Positions 7,571 to 16,310 are shown, numbered from the stretch's first letter. The stretch is DNA of 38,371 nucleotides from Rhodobacterales bacterium (GCA_002746935.1 PDRW01000044.1:1-38371); one strand, 5' to 3'. The notes: a model not told the origin generated them from the letters alone. A program made the numbers and translations.

Positions 7571-8324
7571 CTTGGAAGGCGAGCCTGCGGTTGGTGGCAT
7601 TGATGATGTCGACCAGGTCGTCGAGCACGGCCCGGGCCACCACGTCATAGCCCGGCAGGGTGAAATGCACCTTGTCGGCGGCACGCATCTTCACCACCTG
7701 ACCGTCAATCCTGCCGCTCATGGCAAATTCGCCGGTGCCGAACTGGGTCAGCTCGTGAATGTCGATGAACCTGGCGCCCGCCTTGCGCGCGGCGCGGCGC
7801 TGCACATTGGTGATGATCTGGTAATTCGGCTCGAATTTGGTATTGCCGACCACCGGCAGGCCAACCCAGAACACCTCGGCGCTGTTGGCCTCAAGCGTAC
7901 CCGCGAGCGCGCTCACCCGCCCGGCGTAGAGATCCTGCCAGACCTCGGTGTTGAAAATTTCGCGCGTCGCGCCGTTGCGGATGAAGTTGATGTCGTTCGC
8001 ACCGATCTGCACCACGGCAACATCGGTGGTGCCGGGCGCGGGGGGGCCCGCCTTTTTCATGTAGCGGTCGATCCATTCCTCGCCGGAGCTTTTCGCCAGC
8101 CCGTCGGACACCGCGGTGATGCGCAGCACCTCCATGGTGTCGCAGGTCACGAAGGTGCGCTGGAACGAGGCCCAGAGCCCGTCGGCGAGGCTGTCGCCCA
8201 GCACCACAAGGCGCATCGGCGCGGTCGGGCAGACGGCGGCCTCAGCGGCGGAAGCCGGTCCGGTCGTGACAGCGACCGCCGCCGAAATCAGCCCGAAGAT
8301 GGCTCCGAACACTCTTCGTTTCAT
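7554..8324 (-). CDS. Secreted SGNH/GDSL hydrolase-like protein
   Basis: 256 residues with a standard signal peptide (MKRRVFGAIFGLISAAVAVT, cleavage likely after ASA near 26), so periplasmic. SGNH motifs are GDSLADG (S45), GANDINF for block III, and DKVHFTLPGY with the Asp-x-x-His pair. The length and motif spacing parallel the next gene, with which it overlaps by 17 bases, pointing to a tandem duplication followed by divergence. It could be an acetylesterase or an acetyltransferase of polysaccharide; the motifs cannot separate the two. It starts 30 bases after the stop of the CxxC-repeat protein, so all belong to one transcription unit. Confidence 0.85.
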   Translation of the reverse strand: MKRRVFGAIFGLISAAVAVTTGPASAAEAAVCPTAPMRLVVLGDSLADGLWASFQRTFVTCDTMEVLRITAVSDGLAKSSGEEWIDRYMKKAGPPAPGTTDVAVVQIGANDINFIRNGATREIFNTEVWQDLYAGRVSALAGTLEANSAEVFWVGLPVVGNTKFEPNYQIITNVQRRAARKAGARFIDIHELTQFGTGEFAMSGRIDGQVVKMRAADKVHFTLPGYDVVARAVLDDLVDIINATNRRLAFQDVPVQ

Positions 8325-8354
8325 ACCCTGCCCTCACGTTTTCCTGTCTGCGGC

Positions 8355-10553
8355 CTAGCCCTGGCCGGTCACTGATTTCGCATAGGCGCGAACCGCCGCC
8401 TCGGTCCCCGGACCGGGCACCCCGTCGACCGCACCCCTGTACAGACCCTGCTCGCGCAGCTTCCCCTGGATGATCCTTACGACTTCCGCGCTGCGACTCG
8501 CAAGGTCAGTCGTCAGCCGGTCGGTCGCAGTGGCATCCCCTTGCTGAAGCGCGCTCCAATAGAGTTCGCCGGCAAGGCCGGGCTGCGGCGGACCCTCGCG
8601 CGGGTGTTCGAGAATCCCGGCAAGTGAGGCCTGCGCGCGCAGATACCCCGCATCCGCCGCCTGCTGCAACCAATGCACCGCCTGCGGCTCGGACGGCGCC
8701 ACCCCGACGCCGTTGAGGTGATACTGGCCAAGGAAATACTGCGCCAGCGCATCACCCTCGCGGGCGATCCTCTCGGCCACTTCAAAAGCTTCGTGGCCCG
8801 ATTTCCCTGGCACGAGATCCTTTGAATAGAGCAGTGTCAGCATCTCCTGCGACAGCCAGTCGCCCCGCGCCGCCCCTTCGAGCGCCAGCGCCTCGACCGC
8901 GACCGGGTCAACAGCGCGGCCGTCTTCCGGGGTGTAGGCGACGAAGGCCGCGAGCCCGAAGGCGGCGGGCACCCGGGCCTCCATGCCGGCGGCATAGGCG
9001 GCGGAGGCGGTTGTGCGGTCACCCCCGGCCTGGGCGATACGGCCCAGAATCACGGACGTGAGGCCGTCGTCGGGATAGGCTTCGGCCACGGCGCCACAGG
9101 CGGCCAGCGCCGCCGCCTGGTCGATGTCTTCCAGTTTGCGCGGGCCGCCCATCTGCGGCAGCCCCGCCGCGGCCAGGCAAGGGGCGCGGGCGGTTTCGAG
9201 CTTCGCCAGACGGTCAAGCGCTTCCCGCGCTGCGCCTGCGCCATCGCAGGTAATGCACGCCGACAGATAGGCCTCGAGCGCCGCCGGATCGCCCTCCTCC
9301 AGCGCCGCCGCAAGCGCCGCACGCTCGGCCTGGTAGACCGTATCCGCCTCAAGCTCCGCGATCAGCGCTTCGGCATCGCCCATATGGGCACAGGCCAGGC
9401 AGGTCTCGGCATAGGCGCGCAGCGCCGCCAGATCGCGCGCCGCCCGGGCTTCGGCAAAAGCGCGCCCCTCCGCCTCGAGCGCCGCGGCCTCGGCCTGCAA
9501 TTGCCCGATCCGGGTCAGCGCGGCATCGCTGTGGGCACAGATCCGGCAATGATCGACATAGATCGCCAGCCGTTCGGGGGAACCATCGTTGCGGATTTCG
9601 TCCCACATTGCCTCTTCCAGCGCGGCAATCTCCGCCCGCGCCGCCATCACACCGAGCCGCTCGGAAAGCCGCGCTTCACCAGGGCAGAAGATGCAGCTTT
9701 CGAGATAGGTCGCGACGGCTTCAGGCCTCTCGGAGCCCTCAAGGAACATCGCCTCGAAAAGCTCGGCATCAAGCCGCGCTTCGGCCTCCGGCACCGGGGT
9801 GAGCGGATGGGCGACAAGCGGCGCCTCGGCCGGGCCCCGGGTGAGGATCAGGCTGTAGGCCGCGCCGCAGCCACGCGCCGCCGACCGCTCCAGCGCGCCC
9901 GTCAGGAAGGCCGATGCCTCCGCGACGCGCGTGACCCCGTCGCCATCGCCAAAGGGCGGGCGGTCGGCAAGGCCGCTGGCGATCGCGTCATGCAACGGAT
10001 GGGCCGCCGTGCAGGCCGGCCGGCCTTCGGGCGCGACCATCAGCACCGTCATGTCGAACCCCAGAGGGTCGAGCGCCGCCCGCAGCCCCGGGAGAGCGGC
10101 GGGGAAACCGTCGTCGGCATCGGCAATCTCAAGAAAGACCGCCCGCCGCGCCTGCGCCCCGAAAGCGTCAAGGGTTTCGCCAAGGCGGGCGCCGAAGACC
10201 GGCACCGGCAGCGCCTCGCCGCCAAGCATGAGCCGGAAACCGCCCGGTTCCGCGTGAAGCCCCGCCCGCAGCGCCACGAACAGTTCCTCGAAAGCTCCGG
10301 GCAGCACCGACCCCGGCTCGTCGCCGGTCGAGACCGGCCGCGCCTTCAGCCGCGCTGCCTGAAGCGCCGCCTCGACCCCGGCATCGCCCGGCAGGGCATC
10401 GAGCGCGGGCAGACCGCCGGTCCGGGCCGCCGCCCCACCGATCGCCAGAAGCTGCGCGGCATCGGGCCCCGCCGCGGCGGCAACGGGCGTGAGAGCTGTG
10501 GCGATCGCGAGGAACAGGCCGGTGAACCGGCGGAACACGGGGGGCAGGCGCAA
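8355..10553 (-). CDS. Secreted Sel1-repeat/peptidoglycan-binding protein with four CxxC repeats
   Basis: About 732 residues from a TTG start (GGAG eight bases upstream) that gives a signal peptide (MRLPPVFRRFTGLFLAIATA, cleavage near AAAA). No upstream ATG yields a sensible N-terminus. Parts in order: an unrecognised domain (about 30-260); four repeats of 48-49 residues, each with Y-x-x-x-C-x-x-C (cysteine pairs near 287/290, 336/339, 385/388, 433/436); a helical middle; Sel1-like repeats (GDALAQYFLGQYHLNGVGV and the next, about 600-670); and a C-terminal peptidoglycan-binding domain ending in GVPGPGTEAAVRAYA. It leads the O-acylation cassette and may be its periplasmic scaffold, as the Sel1/TPR lipoprotein AlgK is in alginate export. 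That role is inference. Confidence 0.8.
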   Translation of the reverse strand: MRLPPVFRRFTGLFLAIATALTPVAAAAGPDAAQLLAIGGAAARTGGLPALDALPGDAGVEAALQAARLKARPVSTGDEPGSVLPGAFEELFVALRAGLHAEPGGFRLMLGGEALPVPVFGARLGETLDAFGAQARRAVFLEIADADDGFPAALPGLRAALDPLGFDMTVLMVAPEGRPACTAAHPLHDAIASGLADRPPFGDGDGVTRVAEASAFLTGALERSAARGCGAAYSLILTRGPAEAPLVAHPLTPVPEAEARLDAELFEAMFLEGSERPEAVATYLESCIFCPGEARLSERLGVMAARAEIAALEEAMWDEIRNDGSPERLAIYVDHCRICAHSDAALTRIGQLQAEAAALEAEGRAFAEARAARDLAALRAYAETCLACAHMGDAEALIAELEADTVYQAERAALAAALEEGDPAALEAYLSACITCDGAGAAREALDRLAKLETARAPCLAAAGLPQMGGPRKLEDIDQAAALAACGAVAEAYPDDGLTSVILGRIAQAGGDRTTASAAYAAGMEARVPAAFGLAAFVAYTPEDGRAVDPVAVEALALEGAARGDWLSQEMLTLLYSKDLVPGKSGHEAFEVAERIAREGDALAQYFLGQYHLNGVGVAPSEPQAVHWLQQAADAGYLRAQASLAGILEHPREGPPQPGLAGELYWSALQQGDATATDRLTTDLASRSAEVVRIIQGKLREQGLYRGAVDGVPGPGTEAAVRAYAKSVTGQG

Positions 10554-10929
10554 GGCGGTTTCTCCAGTCTGGCAATCGGGCGCCCGGGGGGATCGCGAAC
10601 AAGCGGGGCGCGGGCGCAAGGTTAGCCAAGCCCCGCCTCCCAAACAAGCGCAACCCTTGGCCCGCCGCCCCGGCGCAGCAAGCCCCACCCCATGCCGCCG
10701 CTTTTCTGACTTCGGTGTTTCCCCCGCCACCGTTTGGTCTATTCTTGACCCGCGACAACATTGCCCGATTCGCCCGGGCAGACTTGCCGCTCCGACCGAA
10801 GACGACATGCGCGGCATCCATGTGACGGGTTTCTGCGCTGTCTGGCCCCGCAGCCGCCCGGTCCTCCGGCTGCCGGCCCCAAGCAAACGGCCGCTCACGC
10901 CCTGGCGGGAACGGCCCGAAGGAGACAAG
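10554..10929. other. Divergent intergenic region
   Basis: These 376 bases separate the minus-strand CxxC-repeat gene from the plus-strand GatZ-like gene and must contain promoters for both. TTGACC at 10745-10750 on the plus strand is the best -35-like hexamer, but no convincing -10 follows. No palindromic operator or riboswitch-like structure was recognised, and no small coding region is supported. Confidence 0.4.
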
Positions 10930-12186
10930 ATGCAATCGCTCGACCTGTACCGCAGCATTCTCGATGGCAACCGTGAGGGAAAAGGCGGTGGCGTGGCCTC
11001 GATCTGCTCGGCGCATCCGCTGGTGCTGAAGGCGCTGTTCCGCACCGCGAAACGCCGCGACACGCTGGCGCTGGTCGAAAGCACCTCCAACCAGGTCGAC
11101 CAGTTCGGCGGCTATACCGGCATGAAGCCTGCCGATTTCGCCCGCATGGTTCATGAGCTGGCCGATGCGGAGGGCTTCCCGCGCGAGCGCATCCTGCTCG
11201 GCGGCGACCATCTCGGCCCCAACACCTGGGTCGCCGAGGGCCCCGAGGCGGCAATGGCCAAGACCCGCGATCTGGTCGCGGCTTACGTCAAGGCAGGCTA
11301 CCGCAAGATCCACCTCGACGCCTCTTTCGTCTGCAAGGGCGACCCGGTTCCGATCACCGATGAAATCGTCTCCGCCCGCGCCGCCGAGATGGCGGAAGTG
11401 GCGGAAGCCAGTTGGGAAGGCGAGCCGCCGGTCTATATCATCGGCACCGAAGTGCCCTACCCCGGCGGCGTGGTCGACGAGGAAGAGGACGAGATGCATG
11501 TCACCGGCGCCGACGATGTGCGCGCCACCATCGAGGCCTTCCGGGCGGCCTTTGCCGCGCGCGGGCTCGAGGCGGCCTGGGAACGGGTCACCGGTGTGGT
11601 GGTGCAGCCGGGGGTCGAGTTCGGCGACGGGCTGGTGCAGGATTACAAGGGCGCCGAGGCGCTGTCGAAGGTGATCCTCGACTATCCGGGCATGGTGTTC
11701 GAGGCGCATTCGACCGATTACCAGACGCCCGCCAACCTCAGCCGTCTGGTGCGGGACCATTTCGCGATTCTCAAGGTCGGCCCCTGGCTCACCTGGGCGC
11801 TGCGTGAAGGCTTCATGGCGCTGGAGCTGATCGAGCGCGAGCTGGCCCCCGCGGCGCCGTCGGCCTTCCGCGAGACGCTGGTCGGCGCGATGCGGGACAA
11901 TCCGAAATACTGGCGGTCGTATTACACCGGCAGCGAGGCCGAGATCGCCTACAAGCTGGTCTATTCCTATTCCGACCGGGCGCGCTACTACCTGCCGGCG
12001 GAGGCGGTGAAAGCCTCGGTCGAGCGGCTGTTCGCCAATCTCGACGGCGGGCTGGCCGAGGGGCTGCTGAGCCAGTTCCTGCCGAACCAGTATCGCGCGG
12101 TGCGCGAGGGCCGGGTGGCGGCGGCGCCGGAAGACCTCGCCATCGACCGCGTCGCCGAGATCATCGGGCTCTATCTCGACGCCTGA
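10930..12186 (+). CDS. GatZ/KbaZ-like protein (tagatose-bisphosphate aldolase non-catalytic subunit family)
   Basis: 418 residues, close to the 420 of enterobacterial GatZ/KbaZ. Family stretches include VESTSNQVDQFGGYTGM, the GGDHLGPN block, IHLDASFVCKGD, and VVQPGVEFGD. In E. coli this protein stabilises the class II aldolase GatY/KbaY, but stand-alone relatives in Agrobacterium have been described as tagatose-6-phosphate 4-epimerases. Here no aldolase, kinase or sugar transporter is adjacent, so an independent enzyme role is plausible. The ATG at 10930 has AGGAG six bases upstream. Both flanking genes point away or are separated by long gaps, so it is probably monocistronic. Confidence 0.82.
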   Translation: MQSLDLYRSILDGNREGKGGGVASICSAHPLVLKALFRTAKRRDTLALVESTSNQVDQFGGYTGMKPADFARMVHELADAEGFPRERILLGGDHLGPNTWVAEGPEAAMAKTRDLVAAYVKAGYRKIHLDASFVCKGDPVPITDEIVSARAAEMAEVAEASWEGEPPVYIIGTEVPYPGGVVDEEEDEMHVTGADDVRATIEAFRAAFAARGLEAAWERVTGVVVQPGVEFGDGLVQDYKGAEALSKVILDYPGMVFEAHSTDYQTPANLSRLVRDHFAILKVGPWLTWALREGFMALELIERELAPAAPSAFRETLVGAMRDNPKYWRSYYTGSEAEIAYKLVYSYSDRARYYLPAEAVKASVERLFANLDGGLAEGLLSQFLPNQYRAVREGRVAAAPEDLAIDRVAEIIGLYLDA

Positions 12187-12608
12187 GGGCTGCGGGTCAA
12201 GCGCACCGGGACGATACGCCGGGGCAATGCGCCGGAGGCACGGGAACGGGCGTTTCCGGGCCGTGTGGCGGTTGCGGCGGCGGCCCACCCCGATATGAGC
12301 CCGACACCGGCCGGACGGCGTGTGCTGCGCGCGCCTTCTGCGCCCTCTGTGCTCCGCTGTCAGCGGGCCAACAGGGGGCCACGCGGGCGGGCGCAAGGAA
12401 GTACCATGCCGGCGAGTGCGGGGGATTGCCTGCTTGACAAATTCGGTCAGGCTTTCAATACAACTGCGTGGCAAGCCAGAAACCGTCCAGCCAGCCCCAG
12501 ACCGGGGCCGGATGAGTCGTGTCCGGGATCCAACCCCGGTGCCCGGCCCGGATACCAGCCGGAGACCACCCGGAGCCCGGCCCCGAACATATTCAGGAGG
12601 ATTCCCAG
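12187..12608 (+). promoter_or_regulatory. Promoter and structured leader of the iron-chelate importer operon
   Basis: No gene is supported in these 422 bases. TTGACA at 12434-12439, a 17-base spacer and AATACA at 12457-12462 form a plausible sigma-70 promoter. The transcript would carry a leader of about 140 bases with several GC-rich inverted repeats, such as CCCCAGACCGGGG (near 12498-12510) and CCGGG/CCCGG around 12521-12539. It ends in AGGAGG before the ATG. No Fur/Irr-type box or canonical riboswitch core was recognised. Confidence 0.5.
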
Positions 12609-13526
12609 ATGACACCGCGGTTCACCCCCATCATGGCCGTCGCGCTGACGCTTGTCGCCGCCCCGGCCCTCGCCCGCGACGTTACCCATGAGCTTGGCAC
12701 CACCGATGTGCCCGACAATCCCGAGCGGATCGTGGTGCTCGAATTCAGCTATATCGACGCGCTGGCTTCGGTCGGCGTGGCCCCGGTGGGCATCGCCGAC
12801 GACAACAAGCGCGAACGGGTGATCCCGGCCTATACCGACGTCATCGGCGACGACTGGGTTTCGGTCGGCACCCGCAAGACCCCGAGCCTCGAGGTGATCG
12901 CCTCGCTCCAGCCCGATCTGATCATCGCCGACAAGACCCGCCATTCGGCGGCTTACGAAACCCTGTCCGAGATCGCCCCGACCATCGTGTTCGACAGTCT
13001 CGGCGGCGACTACCACGATTCGGTGGACCAGATGGCCGCAATCGGCGAGGCGATCGGCAAGTCCGGGGAAATGGCCGAGCGCATCGCCGAGCACAAGGCG
13101 ACGATGGCCGGCTATGTCGAGCAGATCAAGCCGCGTGCCGAAGGCATCTCGGCGCAGTTCGGCGTGACCAATGCCAAGGGCCTGTGGCTGCACTCGCCGC
13201 AATCCTACAACGGCTCGCTTCTGGAAATGTTCGGTTTCGACAGCAACATGGACAAGGGCGAAGGCGCGGTCTACGAAAAGGTCTATGTGCCGACCACGCT
13301 CGAACAGCTTTCCGAGATCGACCCCGACATTCTGATCCTCGGGGCCTATGTGGAGCCGAGCTTCGTGGACGGGCTGGAGGGCGAAACCCTCTATCAGAAC
13401 CTCACTTCGGTCAGGAACGGCCATGTCTTCGACGTCAACGCCCATAACTGGGCGCGGCTGCGCGGCATGCTGGCCGCCGAACTGACCGCGGCGGATCTGG
13501 TCGGGATCATGGACAGGATCGAGTGA
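12609..13526 (+). CDS. Iron-siderophore/ferric-citrate ABC transporter, substrate-binding protein (FecB-like)
   Basis: 305 residues with a signal peptide ending APALA-RD near residue 22, so periplasmic. It follows the FecB/BtuF class III binding-protein pattern: NPERIVVLEFSYIDALASVGV near the N-terminus, SLQPDLIIADK, a helical linker, and IDPDILILGAY in the second lobe. The ligand is probably a ferric chelate; FecB-like sequence favours citrate- or hydroxamate-type complexes, but the ligand cannot be fixed from sequence. AGGAGG precedes the ATG by about seven bases. Its stop overlaps the GTG of the next gene (GTGA), so binding protein and permease are translationally coupled. Confidence 0.9.
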   Translation: MTPRFTPIMAVALTLVAAPALARDVTHELGTTDVPDNPERIVVLEFSYIDALASVGVAPVGIADDNKRERVIPAYTDVIGDDWVSVGTRKTPSLEVIASLQPDLIIADKTRHSAAYETLSEIAPTIVFDSLGGDYHDSVDQMAAIGEAIGKSGEMAERIAEHKATMAGYVEQIKPRAEGISAQFGVTNAKGLWLHSPQSYNGSLLEMFGFDSNMDKGEGAVYEKVYVPTTLEQLSEIDPDILILGAYVEPSFVDGLEGETLYQNLTSVRNGHVFDVNAHNWARLRGMLAAELTAADLVGIMDRIE

Positions 13527-14530
13527 CAACACCGCGGCCAGCGCCGCGCCGAAGGCGCCTGCCCGCGGGCCTGACCCTCGGGGTGGCCCTGGCCGCGCTT
13601 CTCGGCGGCGCGCTGTTCTCGCTGGCAACCGGCGGACGTTCGGATGTCGGGCTTGCCGAACTCTGGGCACCCGAAGGGCTGGCGGCAACCGTGGTCTACG
13701 AAACCCGTGCGCCGCGCAGCCTGGCGGCGGCCCTGCTTGGCGTCAACCTGGCGCTGGCGGGGCTGATCCTGCAAGCCATCACCCGCAACCCGCTGGCCTC
13801 CCCGGCGATCCTCGGGCTCAATCAGGGCGCCGCGCTCGGCCTCGCGCTGGGGCTGGTGCTGCCGGCGCTCGCGGGCATCCCGATCGAGGCGACGGCGCTC
13901 ACCGGAGCGCTTGTCGCCGGGGTGCTGACCTTTGCCATTTCCGGCGGCTTCGCCGGGCGGATGGACGCCATGCGCCTGGTGCTGGGCGGGGTCGCGGTCG
14001 GCGCGTTTTCCTATGCCATGGTCCGTTTTACCTACACGCTCGAAGACGAGCTTGCCCGCGATGTGGTGCGCTGGACCGTAGGCGACATCACCGACATGCG
14101 CTGGGCGTCCGCGCTGAGACTGCTGTTCTGGGGCCTGCCCGGCCTCTTCGCCAGCCTCGCCCTGTCGCACCGGCTGAACCTCATGGCACTCGGCCAGGAC
14201 ACCGCCCAGGGCCTGGGGGCCGATCCGCGCGTGACCCTGTTGCTGGGCACCGTCGTGGCCGCCGCCCTGACCGGGGTGAGCGTGTCGGTGGCCGGGCCGA
14301 TTGCCTTTGCCGGGCTGGTGGTGCCGCATCTGGCGCGGCTGCTGTTCGGCGGCGATCACCGGGTGCTGGTGCCGGTCGCGGCGCTGCTCGGCGCGGCGCT
14401 GATGCTGCTCGCCGACGGGCTGTCGAAAACCCTGACCCAGCCGGTGGAAGCCCCCATAGGCGTGATCGCCGCCCTGATCGGCGCGCCGTGGTTCCTGTGG
14501 CTGACCCTGAGCCGGAAGACCGCGTTTTGA
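13523..14530 (+). CDS. FecCD-family ABC transporter permease, first subunit
   Basis: 335 residues with nine to ten hydrophobic segments. Signature stretches are RAPRSLAAALLGVNLALAG, LQAITRNPLASPAILGLNQGA and the coupling-helix region GPIAFAGLVVPHLAR near residue 255. The GTG start at 13523 overlaps the binding-protein stop and no ATG lies near. It forms a heterodimeric channel with the next gene product, driven by the ATPase at 15519. Confidence 0.92.
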   Translation: MTTPRPAPRRRRLPAGLTLGVALAALLGGALFSLATGGRSDVGLAELWAPEGLAATVVYETRAPRSLAAALLGVNLALAGLILQAITRNPLASPAILGLNQGAALGLALGLVLPALAGIPIEATALTGALVAGVLTFAISGGFAGRMDAMRLVLGGVAVGAFSYAMVRFTYTLEDELARDVVRWTVGDITDMRWASALRLLFWGLPGLFASLALSHRLNLMALGQDTAQGLGADPRVTLLLGTVVAAALTGVSVSVAGPIAFAGLVVPHLARLLFGGDHRVLVPVAALLGAALMLLADGLSKTLTQPVEAPIGVIAALIGAPWFLWLTLSRKTAF

Positions 14531-15522
14531 CCCGCCGCACCGCCCTCGTCCTCGCCGCCCTCGGCCTCGCTCTCGCAGCCGCCTTCCTCTGGAGCCTCGC
14601 CGCCGGGGCGGTGGCGGTCCCCGCACCGGTGATCATGAACACCCTGTTCGGCCTCGACGGGCCGCAGCAGGACTTCATCATCAACCGTTCACGCCTGCCG
14701 CGCAGCCTGCTGGCGCTGGCCACCGGCGGCGCGCTGGCGCTCTCGGGCGCGATCATTCAGGCGCTGCTGCGCAATGCCCTCGCCAGCCCGAAGATCATCG
14801 GCATCAATTCCGGTGCCGCGCTGGCGGTGCTGACGGGAACGATTCTGGCCCCCGATCTGGCGCTGCGCTGGCTGCCGCTGGTGGCGATGGTGGGCGGGCT
14901 GCTCGCCGCCGGGGCCATCTATGCGCTGTCGGCCCTGCGCCCGGTCTCGCCGGCGCGGCTGGTGCTGGTCGGGATCGCGGTGGCGATGAGCTGCGACGCC
15001 GGGGTCGATTTCATCATGGTCACGGCGGATGCCTATGACATTTCGGCGCCGCTGGTCTGGCTCACCGGCTCGCTTTGGGCGCGCGGCTGGCCACATCTGG
15101 AGGCGGTCTGGCCGGCGCTGTCGGTGCTCGCGCTGCTCTGCCTCGCCCTGTCGTTCCGGCTCGATCTGATCCGCCTCGGCGCGGCCCAGGCGACCGGGCT
15201 CGGCATGAACGTACCCCTCGAACGGCTGCTGCTGCTCACCCTCGCCGCCCTGCTCGCCTCGGTTTCGGTGAGCGCCGTCGGCGTGGTCGGCTTCATCGGG
15301 CTGATGGCCCCGCATATCGCCCGCCGGCTGGTGGGCGGGCACCACGCCGCGCTGCTGCCCGCGGCAATGCTGACCGGCGCGCTGCTGGTGCTCCTCGCCG
15401 ATGCCGCCGGGCGCGCCCTGGCCCCGCCGATCGAAGTGTCGGCGGGCATCCTGACGGCAATGCTGGGCGCGCCGTTCTTCGTCTTCATCCTGCTGACCAG
15501 CCACACGGGAACCCGGGAATGA
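14527..15522 (+). CDS. FecCD-family ABC transporter permease, second subunit
   Basis: 331 residues from a TTG at 14527 that overlaps the preceding stop (TTGA); a GTG at 14488 is an alternative giving 13 more residues. The TTG is preferred because the other three junctions in this operon are 4-bp overlaps and the N-terminus then begins directly with a membrane segment. Family motifs are RLPRSLLALATGGALALSGA, LLRNALASPKIIGINSGAA and VGFIGLMAPHIAR. It is a paralogue of the preceding permease, with which it pairs in the inner membrane. Confidence 0.9.
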   Translation: MTRRTALVLAALGLALAAAFLWSLAAGAVAVPAPVIMNTLFGLDGPQQDFIINRSRLPRSLLALATGGALALSGAIIQALLRNALASPKIIGINSGAALAVLTGTILAPDLALRWLPLVAMVGGLLAAGAIYALSALRPVSPARLVLVGIAVAMSCDAGVDFIMVTADAYDISAPLVWLTGSLWARGWPHLEAVWPALSVLALLCLALSFRLDLIRLGAAQATGLGMNVPLERLLLLTLAALLASVSVSAVGVVGFIGLMAPHIARRLVGGHHAALLPAAMLTGALLVLLADAAGRALAPPIEVSAGILTAMLGAPFFVFILLTSHTGTRE

Positions 15523-16310
15523 GCATCGAACTGACCGACATCCGCGCCGGTTACGGGGATTTCACCCTCGAAGGTATCACCACGACCATCCGCGAAGGCA
15601 GTCTGAGCGCACTGATCGGACCGAACGGCTGCGGCAAATCCACCCTGCTCAAGACCATCGCCCGCCAGCTCCGCCTCGAACGCGGCGCGGTGCGCATCGC
15701 CGGGCATGACATCGCCGCCCTGTCGACCCGGGCGGTGGCGCGCCAGGTCGCGGTTCTGCCCCAGCAGCCGGTGGTGCCGCCGGGGATCAGCGTCGAACAA
15801 CTGGTCGGCTACGGCCGCGCGCCGCATCAGAACCTGTTCGGCCTGCGCAGCCGCGAGGATCAGGACAGGATCGACGCCGCCCTCGACGCGGTCGCCATGA
15901 CCGGGCTGCGCAGACGTCTGGTCAGCGAATTGTCCGGTGGTCAGCGTCAGCGCGCCTTTCTCGCCATGTGCATCGCCCAGGACACACCCTATGTCCTGCT
16001 TGACGAGCCGACGAGCTTTCTCGACATCAGGTATCAGTACGAAGTGCTGGAACTGACCGCAGCCCTGCACAAGGCGGGCAAGACCGTGGTCGCGGTGCTG
16101 CACGACATTGCCCATGCGGCACGGTTCGCGACCGATCTGGTGGTGATGAAATCCGGCCGTCTCTACGCGACCGGCGCCCCGGATGAGGTCATCACCCCCG
16201 ATCTCATGTCCCGGGTCTACGGGATTGACGCCCATGTCTACCCCGATCCCGTCACCGGCACCAAGGTGGTGAGCCCTCAACCGACGGGCTTGCCGGTCAT
16301 GCCGGGATGA
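15519..16310 (+). CDS. Iron-chelate ABC transporter ATP-binding protein (FecE-like)
   Basis: 263 residues. Walker A GPNGCGKST (34-42), Q-loop LPQQP (80-84), signature LSGGQRQR (138-145), Walker B YVLLDEPTSFLD (158-169) and the switch histidine in VLHDIAHA are all intact. The FLDI after Walker B is typical of siderophore and B12 ATPases. The ATG overlaps the permease stop (ATGA). It ends the operon; a GC-rich inverted repeat follows at 16446-16468. Confidence 0.94.
   Translation: MSIELTDIRAGYGDFTLEGITTTIREGSLSALIGPNGCGKSTLLKTIARQLRLERGAVRIAGHDIAALSTRAVARQVAVLPQQPVVPPGISVEQLVGYGRAPHQNLFGLRSREDQDRIDAALDAVAMTGLRRRLVSELSGGQRQRAFLAMCIAQDTPYVLLDEPTSFLDIRYQYEVLELTAALHKAGKTVVAVLHDIAHAARFATDLVVMKSGRLYATGAPDEVITPDLMSRVYGIDAHVYPDPVTGTKVVSPQPTGLPVMPG

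Noticed and set aside
12520-12600. Cobalamin riboswitch before the FecB-like gene
   Set aside because: The B12 box is only partly matched and one base short, and the upstream core elements (GGGAA, GCCACTG) are missing.
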